Source of the DNA: Oscillospiraceae bacterium
Lineage (GTDB): Bacteria; Bacillota; Clostridia; Oscillospirales; Ruminococcaceae
DNA: 64,000 bases
NCBI GenBank assembly: GCA_022835495.1
Contig: BQOK01000001.1
Span: 2,418,001 to 2,482,000, forward strand
Direction: 5' to 3'
The notes beneath the pieces are model-generated. The model was not told the DNA's origin. It made no database searches and worked only from the letters and a program-made list of their open reading frames with translations. The position numbers were made by a program, and so were the translations under genes. This document shows, one piece after another, positions 41,850-49,652 of the stretch. The stretch's first letter is position 1, and every line of letters begins with the position of its first letter.

Positions 41850-43006
41850 TAAAAGACCTTGGGCGCGCCAAAGCCCGGCTCCAAAAGCTTTTCCTCCAAA
41901 ACGCGCACGATCCGTCCGCTGGTGTCGCCCCCGTTATAGGGGCTCACCGCCGCGTGGGCTTTTTGTGCAAAGGCGGGGGTCAGCGCGGTGCGCAGCGCCG
42001 CCAGGATCGCCTCTTTTTCCGCCGGGCAGCACAGCACGTTTCCGCACACGATCCGCCCCGCCTGCCGCTGTCCAATGTTCACCGCGGGCACCCCAAAGGT
42101 CGGGGTCTCCACCACCCCGGAGGAAGAATTGCCCGCCACCACCGCCGCGCACTGCATGGCGGAAAGGTAGCGCTTCACCCCCAGGCTGGCAAAAACAGCC
42201 GCCCGTTCCGGCCGGGCCGCCGCCCAGTCGTCCAGCATCGCGTTGATCCGGCTGCCGCCCGCGTCGGCGTTCGCCTTGGTGATGAGCCACTTCAGCTCCC
42301 CCACCTCCTCCAGGGCGGCCAGCAGCTCCGCCATCTGGGCCTCCGGCGCGGCGCCGCCCGCTGTTTCCGGGTGAAAGGTCACAAGGCCGAAGGGCCCTGT
42401 CACATCAAAGCCCAGGCTCTCTGCAAGCTGTGCGCGGGGCAGCTTTTCCATCCGGCGGATGTTCTCGTCCCCCAGGCCCCCCACGTTGAACACGGTGCCA
42501 GGCGCCTCGCCCATGCGCACCACCCGGGCCGCGTATTCCGCGCAGCTGGGAAAGTGCAGGTGGGCGATCTTGGTAATGCAGTGGCGGTACCAGTCGTCCG
42601 CCGCGCCCAGGGTCACGTCCCCCCCGCTGATGTGCGCCACCGGCACCCCGGTATACGCCGCGGCCTGGGCCGCCGCAAAGATCTCGTACCGGTCGCCCAG
42701 CACCAGGCAGCAGGCGGGCCGGTGCTCCCAAAACCACCGGCTGAACTGCCCAATGGCATAGGCCACCGTGTCGGCGGTGGCAAGCGGCCCCGCGCCGAAT
42801 TTCAAAATCGGGATGCGCGCCGCAATGGGCGTGCCGTCCGCCTCGATCTCGGCCACGGTTCCGCCATACTCCGCCGCCAGGTGCGCGCCGGTCACCAGCA
42901 GCTGCGGCTCCAGCACCGCAGAGCGCAGCAGCTTTTGCAGCACCGGCCGCAGCAGGCCGTACTCGGCCCGGGTGCCGGTCACCACTGCAACCGTCTTTTT
43001 GTTCAT
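41831..43006 (-). CDS. legG: UDP-sugar 2-epimerase, hydrolysing (NeuC/LegG family)
   Basis: A 391-residue enzyme starting VAVVTGTRAEYGLLRPVL, with LVLGDRYEIFAAAQAA, HISGGDVTLGAADDWYRHCI and VVAGNSSSGVVETPTFGVPAV NIGQRQAGR, all typical of NeuC. It removes the nucleotide and inverts C2 to yield the free hexose for LegI/NeuB. The last codons (GERG and the TAG stop) lie inside a CRISPR-like repeat, so the C-terminus may have been changed by it. The ATG at 43006 follows GCGGGG. Given LegB/LegC/PtmE-like neighbours, a legionaminate pathway is more likely than sialate. Confidence 0.9.
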   Translation of the reverse strand: MNKKTVAVVTGTRAEYGLLRPVLQKLLRSAVLEPQLLVTGAHLAAEYGGTVAEIEADGTPIAARIPILKFGAGPLATADTVAYAIGQFSRWFWEHRPACCLVLGDRYEIFAAAQAAAYTGVPVAHISGGDVTLGAADDWYRHCITKIAHLHFPSCAEYAARVVRMGEAPGTVFNVGGLGDENIRRMEKLPRAQLAESLGFDVTGPFGLVTFHPETAGGAAPEAQMAELLAALEEVGELKWLITKANADAGGSRINAMLDDWAAARPERAAVFASLGVKRYLSAMQCAAVVAGNSSSGVVETPTFGVPAVNIGQRQAGRIVCGNVLCCPAEKEAILAALRTALTPAFAQKAHAAVSPYNGGDTSGRIVRVLEEKLLEPGFGAPKVFYDGERG

Positions 43007-43019
43007 GGCATTTCCCCGC

Positions 43020-44015
43020 TCATACTTCAATGGGTTCGTCCTCTTCAAAATCCCGCTTTGCCGCAAGGCCCAGCACCTCGTGCCAGCGCATGGGGCTCAC
43101 CCCGCCGCCCGGGCGTTTGGTGGTCAGGTTTTCGGCGGTAAAGGCCTCGCCCTTTTGAATGGCCCTTGCCGCCACAATGCTTTTGCGGGCGATCGGCTTA
43201 TTTTTCGCCTCGCTCCCGCTCACGGCCTTTTTGCCGGTGCCCAGCGCCGCCTCGGTGTGGCGCACCGCGGCGATCATCGCCCGCAGCTCCCCCACGTCCA
43301 GGCTGGCCTTGTGGTCCGGCCCCTCCATGGCCTTGTCCAGGGTGAAATGCTTTTCAATCACCGCCGCCCCCAGCGCCGCGGCGGCCACATCGCACTCCCA
43401 GCCCGCCGTGTGATCCGACAGCCCCACCTCCACGCCGAACTGGCCGGCCAGGTCCAGCATGGCCAGCAGGTTCGCATCCTCGTAGGGGGTGGGGTATTCG
43501 GTGTTGCAGTGCAGCAGCGTCACTTTGGGGCAGCCGCCCTCTTCCAGCACGGCCAGTGCGTCCTCGATCTCGGGCAGGGTGCTCATCCCGGTGGAAAGGA
43601 TCACCGGCTTTTGGGCCGCCGCCACCGCTTCCAGGTAGGGCAGGTTTGTGATCTCACCGCTGGGCACCTTGAAAAAGGGCAGGTCCAGCCCCGCCAAAAA
43701 GGCCACGCTGGGCAGGTCGAACGCGGCCGACAGGTACTGGATGCCGATGGAATCGCAATACCCCTTCAATTCCCTGTGTTCCTCAAAGCCAAAGTGCAGC
43801 CGCCGGATCATGTCCAGCTGGCTCTCCCCGTCGCCGGTCTGCTGCTTTTGATATTCCGCCTTGGGCGCAAATCTCGACACCACCAATTCCGGCACGGCGG
43901 TCTGGTATTTCACCACGTCCGCCCCGGCCTCCTTTGCAGCCAGGGCCATCCGTTTTGCCAGCTCCAGGCTGCCGTTGTGGTTCACGCCCGCCTCGGCAAT
44001 GATCAGCACGCTCAT
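43020..44015 (-). CDS. legI: Nulosonic acid synthase (NeuB/LegI family)
   Basis: A 331-residue synthase that condenses phosphoenolpyruvate with a six-carbon amino sugar. The barrel starts IIAEAGVNHNGSLELAKRM and has VVKYQTAVPEL, FFKVPSGEITNLPYLEAVA, VILSTGMSTLPEIEDAL, HCNTEYPTPYEDANLLAM and EKHFTLDKAMEGPDHKASLD. A C-terminal SAF (antifreeze-like) domain (about 270-331) contains ARKSIVAARAIQKGEAFT. The gene overlaps the PtmE-like gene by four bases. Substrate choice between legionaminate and sialate is inferred from neighbours. Confidence 0.93.
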   Translation of the reverse strand: MSVLIIAEAGVNHNGSLELAKRMALAAKEAGADVVKYQTAVPELVVSRFAPKAEYQKQQTGDGESQLDMIRRLHFGFEEHRELKGYCDSIGIQYLSAAFDLPSVAFLAGLDLPFFKVPSGEITNLPYLEAVAAAQKPVILSTGMSTLPEIEDALAVLEEGGCPKVTLLHCNTEYPTPYEDANLLAMLDLAGQFGVEVGLSDHTAGWECDVAAAALGAAVIEKHFTLDKAMEGPDHKASLDVGELRAMIAAVRHTEAALGTGKKAVSGSEAKNKPIARKSIVAARAIQKGEAFTAENLTTKRPGGGVSPMRWHEVLGLAAKRDFEEDEPIEV

Positions 44016-45061
44016 TCGTTCTCCTCCAGCTTCCGGCGCATGTTGTCCAGTTCTTCCACCTGCCCCATGTCCATCCAGCTCTGCTCGCTGATGGGGTACA
44101 CCCCCACCCGCTCGCCGCGGGCGCGGTAGCGCTCAATGATGTCGGTGAAGCCCTGCTTTTTGCCGTCCTCCAGCTCCTCCACCACCCGGGGTTCCACCAC
44201 ATACACGCCGGTGTTGGTCCAAAAGTTCATCTCGGGCTTTTCCTTCATGCTCTGGATCGCCCCGTTCTCGCCCAGCTCGATCACCCCGTAGGGCACGGTA
44301 AAATGCTTTGCCGCGCACACCATGGTGATCAAATTGCCCTGCTGCCTGTGGTAGGCGGCAAGGTCGGCAAAATCCGCGTCCAGCAAAATGTCGCAGTTGG
44401 ACAAAAAGAAGGTAGAATCCACCTGCCCCTTCAAAAGGCACAGGCCGCCGCCGGTCCCCAGCGGCTCGTCCTCGTCCACATAGCTTACCTGGTAGGGCGG
44501 TTCCAGCTCGCTGAAATAGCTCTTGATCATGCCTTTTTTATAGTTCACCACCAGCCGGAAGTCGGCGCAGCCAAAGTCCCGGAACCGGTCGATGATGTGC
44601 TCCAAAATCGGCCGCTCCCCCACCGGGATCAGCGGCTTTGGCAGGATCTTGGTGTAGGGGTAAAGCCGGGTGCCCAGCCCCCCGGCCATGATCACCACCG
44701 GAATGCCCGCGCAGGCGCGGTTTGCAACCCCCGCCCCGCTGGCAAAAATGATGTCCGCGATGCGGCCCTTTTTGTCCACCAGAGGCAGGGCGTCGATGTC
44801 ATACTGTTCAATGTAGCGCTTGGCCCGCCCCCGCTCGGTGAGCGGCAGGCTCTTGGGCGCGGGATTTGCCGCCCGCCGCACCGGGTCCTCCAGCGCGCCG
44901 CCCCGCAGGATGTGCTTGCGCAGGTCCCCGTCGGTCAGGGCCGCCTCCAGCACCCCGCCGGGCGCAAGGAACAAAATGCGCTCGCCGGTCTCGTCCAGCT
45001 TTTTCATGGCGTCCAGCACCGTGGCGCCGCCGTCAATGATGAACTGTTCCACATGCAGCAT
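44012..45061 (-). CDS. CBS-domain sugar nucleotidyltransferase (PtmE-like)
   Basis: A 349-residue two-domain protein. The first about 115 residues are a CBS pair (MLHVEQFIIDGGATVLDAMK, ALPLVDKKGRIADIIFA). The rest is a NTP-transferase with MAGGLGTRLYPYTKILPKPL IPVGERPILEHII and FLLSNCDILLDADFADL. In Campylobacter the protein with this layout, PtmE, makes GDP-glucosamine for legionaminate synthesis. This points to a GDP-linked pathway here. The ATG at 45061 is chosen because the CBS domain begins there; a longer open frame upstream is not conserved in character. Confidence 0.88.
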   Translation of the reverse strand: MLHVEQFIIDGGATVLDAMKKLDETGERILFLAPGGVLEAALTDGDLRKHILRGGALEDPVRRAANPAPKSLPLTERGRAKRYIEQYDIDALPLVDKKGRIADIIFASGAGVANRACAGIPVVIMAGGLGTRLYPYTKILPKPLIPVGERPILEHIIDRFRDFGCADFRLVVNYKKGMIKSYFSELEPPYQVSYVDEDEPLGTGGGLCLLKGQVDSTFFLSNCDILLDADFADLAAYHRQQGNLITMVCAAKHFTVPYGVIELGENGAIQSMKEKPEMNFWTNTGVYVVEPRVVEELEDGKKQGFTDIIERYRARGERVGVYPISEQSWMDMGQVEELDNMRRKLEENE

Positions 45062-45108
45062 GGCCTTGCCGCCTCGCTTTCTGTTTTTGCCGTTCGCCCG
45101 CGCCTCGC

Positions 45109-46269
45109 TCACAGCGCCAGCAGCACGTCGATGACCCTTTGGCAGTCCGCCTCGGTCAGGTTGGTCGAGCAGGGCAGGTTCACGATCTTTGCCCGGTAGT
45201 CCCGGGCCTTTTCCAGGCCATAGGCCTGGTTTTTGCCGTAGTCGGCCTGCTCGTGGATCAGCGCCCACACCGGCCGGGCCTGAATGGCCTGCGCTTTCAG
45301 GGCTTCAATCACCGCGTCCCGCTCGTGCCGCCCGTCTTCCAGGTAGAGCGAATAGAACCACTTGTTCGGGCGGGTGCACTCCTCCCGGAAGCCCAGAATG
45401 CGGTAGCCGTTTTTGCCGTCCAGCGCGTCGCGGTACTGCCGCCACCGGGCCCACTTGTTTTCAATAAAGCCCTCCAGCTGTTCCAGCTGGGCCAGCCCCA
45501 GCGCGGCCTGCAGGTTGGTGAGCCGGTAGTTGTAGCCCACCTCGTCGTGGTAAAACTGCAGCTCGTCCGCTTTCGCCTGGGTGGAAAGGTGCTTTGCGTG
45601 CTCAGCCCAGTTCGGGTGGTTCGAGACCAGCATCCCGCCCGCGCCGGTGGTAATGATCTTGTTGCCGTTGAAGCTGTAAACCCCCACGTCCCCAATGGTG
45701 CCGGCCATCCTGCCCGCGTAGGGGCCGCAGGTATAATAGGTGCCCAGCGCCTCGGTGGCGTCCTCGATCAGGGCCAGGTGATACTTCTGCGCAACGCGCA
45801 TCAGGGCGGGCAGGTCCGCCATGTTGCCGAACACATGCACCACCAAAAGCGCCTTCACGTGGGCGCCGGTGGCGCTGTCGATCAGCCTGTCGCCCTCCAT
45901 ATGGCACCGCGCTGCGCAGAACGCCTCGGCCTCGGCCGGGTCCATGCACAGGCTGTCGTCACAGCCGATGAACACCGGCTCGGCCCCCGCATAGCGGATG
46001 GGGTTCACCGCCGCGATAAAGGTCAGCGTAGGGGCAAGCACCTCGTCGCCCCGGCCCACGCCGGCCGCCAGGCAGGCCAGGTGCAGCCCGGAGGTGCCGC
46101 TGTTGCAGGCCACGGCCCGGGGCATGCCCACATATTCAGCCAGGGCCTCTTCAAACCCGGCCACCTTGCTGCCCCCGGTGGAAACCCATTCGCTCACCAC
46201 CGCGTCATTCACATATTCCTTTTCACGGCCCGCAAAGTTCGGGACCGAAAGGGGGATAAAATCCGCCAT
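45109..46269 (-). CDS. legC: PLP-dependent sugar aminotransferase, LegC family (DegT/DnrJ/EryC1)
   Basis: A 386-residue aminotransferase. It starts MADFIPLSVPNFAGREKEYV, has ACNSGTSGLHLACLAAGVGRG for PLP, DATEALG with the PLP-contacting Asp, and the Schiff-base lysine in YSFNGNKIITTGAGGML. In the legionaminate route LegC adds the amino group at C4 to the GDP-4-keto-6-deoxy sugar made by LegB. The opening pattern and the DATEALG motif are as in LegC. An AGAGG site precedes the ATG. Confidence 0.9.
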   Translation of the reverse strand: MADFIPLSVPNFAGREKEYVNDAVVSEWVSTGGSKVAGFEEALAEYVGMPRAVACNSGTSGLHLACLAAGVGRGDEVLAPTLTFIAAVNPIRYAGAEPVFIGCDDSLCMDPAEAEAFCAARCHMEGDRLIDSATGAHVKALLVVHVFGNMADLPALMRVAQKYHLALIEDATEALGTYYTCGPYAGRMAGTIGDVGVYSFNGNKIITTGAGGMLVSNHPNWAEHAKHLSTQAKADELQFYHDEVGYNYRLTNLQAALGLAQLEQLEGFIENKWARWRQYRDALDGKNGYRILGFREECTRPNKWFYSLYLEDGRHERDAVIEALKAQAIQARPVWALIHEQADYGKNQAYGLEKARDYRAKIVNLPCSTNLTEADCQRVIDVLLAL

Positions 46270-46353
46270 TGCACAAGACCTCTTTTCTTTGTAACAGGAA
46301 AAACGGGAAGGGCTGCTGCCGCCCTTTTTACCCGGCGGGGCGGCAGGGGCCGT

Positions 46354-47013
46354 TCAGCCCTGTGCGCCGCGCGCGCTCCTCTTGTTTTTATACCACATCC
46401 AGGCGGCGCGCACAAGGCTTATCGCTGCCGCGGCAAGGCCCGGATACAGCACCATGGAAAACACGCCCGCCCAGCCCGGGGCAAAATAGCTCCACCAGGG
46501 GGCCGGCTCGTTCACATACAGCCCGGCGATGGTCATCTCCACGGGTTTATTCTCCTCCGGGCTGCAGGGGTCCAGCCGCAGGGCGGCGATCCGCCCCTGT
46601 GGCAGGGTATACAGATAACTGCCGTCGTCGGCCTGGGCGGCGAACACCCGTTTGTTCACGCTGAAGGGCTCGCCCTCCTTTGTGGTGTAGTAAAGGCACA
46701 TCTCCCGGGGGCTGCGGTCAAACGCCGCCTCCATGCGCACCGTGCGCAGAACCGCCCCTTCCCCGTTTTCCCAGATCATCTGCGGGTCGCCGTCCAGGGT
46801 CAGCAGCGCGCCGCTCTCCAGCCGCTGCAGGCCCACCTGCTCAAAATCCTCCGCGGCAAGCTCAAACTGATACAGCCGGCCCGTCGCCTTGGCGATCCCG
46901 TCGCTGCAAAGGCCCGCGGCGCCCGCCGCAAGCCACACCGCGGCGCACACGGCGTAACACAGGGTGGGAATGGGCGCTTTCAGCCTTTTAAAAAATGTTC
47001 TCCTGCGCTTCAT
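46354..47013 (-). CDS. Small two-TM partner protein, module copy A
   Basis: A 219-residue protein with a membrane span near the N-terminus (about 17-37), an outside domain of about 130 residues, and a C-terminal span (about 180-200). It is clearly related to the 203-residue protein at 49041-49652: shared elements include DGDPQMIWENGEGAVLRTV against DADPQLLWRRDAYLETVV, LRLDPCSPE against VRLDPDSVGG, and FAPGWAGVF against FAPGWGGLL. Each copy overlaps the preceding large membrane protein gene by four bases (ATGA). No known domain was recognised. It probably assists the 12-TM protein. Confidence 0.8.
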   Translation of the reverse strand: MKRRRTFFKRLKAPIPTLCYAVCAAVWLAAGAAGLCSDGIAKATGRLYQFELAAEDFEQVGLQRLESGALLTLDGDPQMIWENGEGAVLRTVRMEAAFDRSPREMCLYYTTKEGEPFSVNKRVFAAQADDGSYLYTLPQGRIAALRLDPCSPEENKPVEMTIAGLYVNEPAPWWSYFAPGWAGVFSMVLYPGLAAAAISLVRAAWMWYKNKRSARGAQG

Positions 47014-49034
47014 CGGGGCACCTCCATCTCCACGGGGGTGAACAGCCCCGGCTCCACCTTGTAAAGCAGGGTCTCACCGGCGTTCGCGGCGGCCAGCCCG
47101 TCGCTGAACAGGCTGCCGTAGCTGGCCGTATAGCCGGCGTCCAGCTTGTCCGCAAAAATGTAGGCGCAGCCGCTGCCCCGAATGATCTCTTCCATCTCGG
47201 CCAGGGTGTACGGGTGGTAATACACCGCGCCCCCCTCCTGCTGCGGGGGCTGGTTTTCCGGCAGCCCAAAGGTGCCGCCCCCGCCGCCCCAGCGGCCCGT
47301 GTCCCTGTCGGCCTCCCAGCCGCTGTAATCCAGGATGTTGGGCAAAAAGTAGCAGCTGTAGGTGAACCACAGGGTCCCGTCGTCGCCCTGGGTCACAATA
47401 AAGATGCGGTCCTGCGGTCCCACGGCGGCCTTCACCGCCTCAGCACGCGCCTCGGCCGCGTGCTGGTCGGCAAAGGTGGCGTCGGCAAAGCCCAGCACGC
47501 TGAACTGGGGCAGCACCATCATATTCACCCGCACCAGCATCAGGCAGGCAAAGGCCAGCACCCCCGCGTTCGCCGTCAGGCGCCAGCGGCTGTTCTGCAC
47601 CGCCCAGGCCAGCAGCGCCACCGCCATCAAAAACCAGCCGATGTAATAGGTGTAAAGGTACCGGTTATACGAGGCCAGCGCCGCGGCCTCCGCCTCCTTG
47701 AAAATGAACCCGTAGCTCAGCGCCAGCACATAGTTGTACGCCGCAAAGCCCAGGGTGCTGCCCAGCATCCACATGCCCGCCCGCAGCCGCCCCCGCACGC
47801 CGGGCGCAAAGACCACGGCTGCGGCAAATACCGCCAGGATCAGCAGCGCCACCACCGCGCCGGGGCCCACCATCGAGAGCACGGTCTCGTAAAAGGCGTG
47901 CTTCATGTCCGCCCCGGCCTGGGCAAAGCGCTGGGCGCGCTGGGTGTAATATTCCGGCGTTTCCAGCCCCAGCAGCAGCTTTGTGCCGTTCAGCGCCACG
48001 CTCAGGGTACCCTCGCTGGTTTCCCCCATGCCCCCCGCCGCGGCGTTTTGCTGCACCAGCCGGGCAATGTATTTTGCCCACACCTGATACAGCACCAGCG
48101 GCATGCCCATGCACAGGGCCGAAACACCCAGCCGCCTGCCCCAGCCCTTTTTCCACTGCCGCTCAAAGCCAAACAAAAAATAATCGGCAGCGATCAGGGC
48201 CGCGGTGATGAGCGCCAGCGGGAAGGTGTTGTCCTTGATGTTCGCCAGAAACGCCAGCACCGGCAGGATCGGCCACACCGGCCCCTTGCCCGCCCGCAGG
48301 GCAAACCACAGCGCCGCTGTGCCGCCGATCAGCATCCCGGCGGGGATGTCGCCGTAGGCGCTCATATACACCTTGCTCACAAAAATGGTGCGGGCGTAGG
48401 TGGTGAAAAACCAGGGCGTGCACCAGCCGATCACGGCCAGGGGCACCGCCAGCTTGTAGTTTTTAAAATCCACCCGGCCCAGCACCGCCGCGATGCAGGC
48501 AAACAGCAGCAGGTCGTAGGCAAGATACACCTTAAAGGGCGCAAACGCGCCGAAGAACTGCACAAAATATCCCAGCACGATCAATCCCGGGTTTTGGGTG
48601 GCGGTCCAGGGCACGCCCAGCTCGCACGCGGGGAACAGCCGGTCGTTCGCCTTGGTCAGTTTGGCGGCGGTGCCCCACAGGCTGAACTCGTCAAACTCGC
48701 TGAACATGGGCTGCCGCAGGGCAAAATACACCGCAAAGGTCAGCGCCAGCGCCCAGAACAGCACCGCGCCCGGGGTGAGCAGCTTTTTCAGCTCCTCCTT
48801 TTTTGCGTGGCGGGCCAGCGCAAAGGCGCCCAGCCCCCAGCAGAGAACGTACCCCGCCCAGCCGGCCGGCTTCAAAACGTCCAGCACCCCCGCCAGGGTG
48901 AACCAGGTCGAAACGCAGGCCAGCGCCGTCAGCGGCGCCAGGGCGCTGTGAAGCCTTGCGCACAGGGTAAAAAATGCGCACAGGCCGAACAGGGCCGTAA
49001 GGCTCAATACCAGATCAAAATACAGCAAACTCAT
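47010..49034 (-). CDS. Polytopic GT-C-like membrane protein, module copy A
   Basis: A 674-residue protein with roughly twelve membrane segments and a C-terminal outside domain of about 180 residues. The layout is that of GT-C glycosyltransferases or O-antigen ligase-like proteins; the segment REPMFSEFDEFSLWGTAAKL TK in the first loop, with an acidic EFDEF motif, is shared with copy B (IAWDEFTFWGTACKATKLG). The later QDRIFIVTQGDDGTLWF matches WDDTVLLISQGDKAYRW of copy B. So the two are paralogues. It probably transfers sugars from lipid carriers outside the membrane. Confidence 0.82.
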   Translation of the reverse strand: MSLLYFDLVLSLTALFGLCAFFTLCARLHSALAPLTALACVSTWFTLAGVLDVLKPAGWAGYVLCWGLGAFALARHAKKEELKKLLTPGAVLFWALALTFAVYFALRQPMFSEFDEFSLWGTAAKLTKANDRLFPACELGVPWTATQNPGLIVLGYFVQFFGAFAPFKVYLAYDLLLFACIAAVLGRVDFKNYKLAVPLAVIGWCTPWFFTTYARTIFVSKVYMSAYGDIPAGMLIGGTAALWFALRAGKGPVWPILPVLAFLANIKDNTFPLALITAALIAADYFLFGFERQWKKGWGRRLGVSALCMGMPLVLYQVWAKYIARLVQQNAAAGGMGETSEGTLSVALNGTKLLLGLETPEYYTQRAQRFAQAGADMKHAFYETVLSMVGPGAVVALLILAVFAAAVVFAPGVRGRLRAGMWMLGSTLGFAAYNYVLALSYGFIFKEAEAAALASYNRYLYTYYIGWFLMAVALLAWAVQNSRWRLTANAGVLAFACLMLVRVNMMVLPQFSVLGFADATFADQHAAEARAEAVKAAVGPQDRIFIVTQGDDGTLWFTYSCYFLPNILDYSGWEADRDTGRWGGGGGTFGLPENQPPQQEGGAVYYHPYTLAEMEEIIRGSGCAYIFADKLDAGYTASYGSLFSDGLAAANAGETLLYKVEPGLFTPVEMEVPR

Positions 49035-49040
49035 TTCTCC

Positions 49041-49652
49041 TTAACGGAACCGTTTTGGGCGGGCAAACAGGGCCCGCAGCTCGGCGGCCAGGGCCACCGC
49101 CAGGGGCGGCAGGGCCAAAAAGAGCAGCAGCCCGCCCCAGCCCGGCGCAAACGCCCGGTACCAGGCCCCGGCGGGGTTCAGCTCCACCCCGTCGAACCGG
49201 GTCACGATGCCGCCCACGCTGTCCGGATCCAGGCGCACCTCGCTCACCCGCCTGCCCCCCAGCCGGAAGGTGTACTCCCCGGGTGCCGTTTCCACGGCGT
49301 ACACGCTTTTCCCCTCTGAAAAATCGGCCTGGCCCGGGTCCTTCCAGTAAAGCACAGGCGCATGGCCCGGCGCGGCGCGCTGCATGCGCAGCACCACCGT
49401 TTCCAGATAGGCGTCCCGCCGCCAGAGAAGCTGGGGGTCCGCGTCGGTGGAAACATACCACACCCCCGGCTCTTCGCTCTCATAGGCCCGGATGCTCCGG
49501 CTCTCCAGGTCCTGCCAGCCAAGCTCCGCGTGGGGCCGCAGGCCCTTCGCCTCGTACCAGGCGCCCCGGGCAAGCCCCGCACAGCCCAGCAAAAGCCAAA
49601 CCGCCAGCGCCGCAGCATAGGCGGCGGCCAGCCACCGGTGTTTTTTCTTCAT
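49041..49652 (-). CDS. Small two-TM partner protein, module copy B
   Basis: A 203-residue paralogue of the protein at 46354-47013, with an N-terminal span (LAAAYAAALAVWLLLGCAG), a soluble domain with DLESRSIRAYESEEPG, DADPQLLWRRDAYLETVVLR and VRLDPDSVGG, and a C-terminal span ending in a basic tail. The ATG at 49652 overlaps the stop of the large protein gene. A longer in-frame reading exists upstream but would begin inside that gene without support. It is separated from copy A's large gene by six bases, so the two modules are directly joined. Confidence 0.78.
   Translation of the reverse strand: MKKKHRWLAAAYAAALAVWLLLGCAGLARGAWYEAKGLRPHAELGWQDLESRSIRAYESEEPGVWYVSTDADPQLLWRRDAYLETVVLRMQRAAPGHAPVLYWKDPGQADFSEGKSVYAVETAPGEYTFRLGGRRVSEVRLDPDSVGGIVTRFDGVELNPAGAWYRAFAPGWGGLLLFLALPPLAVALAAELRALFARPKRFR

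Noticed and set aside
46308-46332. Hairpin AAGGGC/GCCCTT before legC
   Set aside because: Only six base pairs with a C-rich interruption before the T-run; the operon seems to continue through it.
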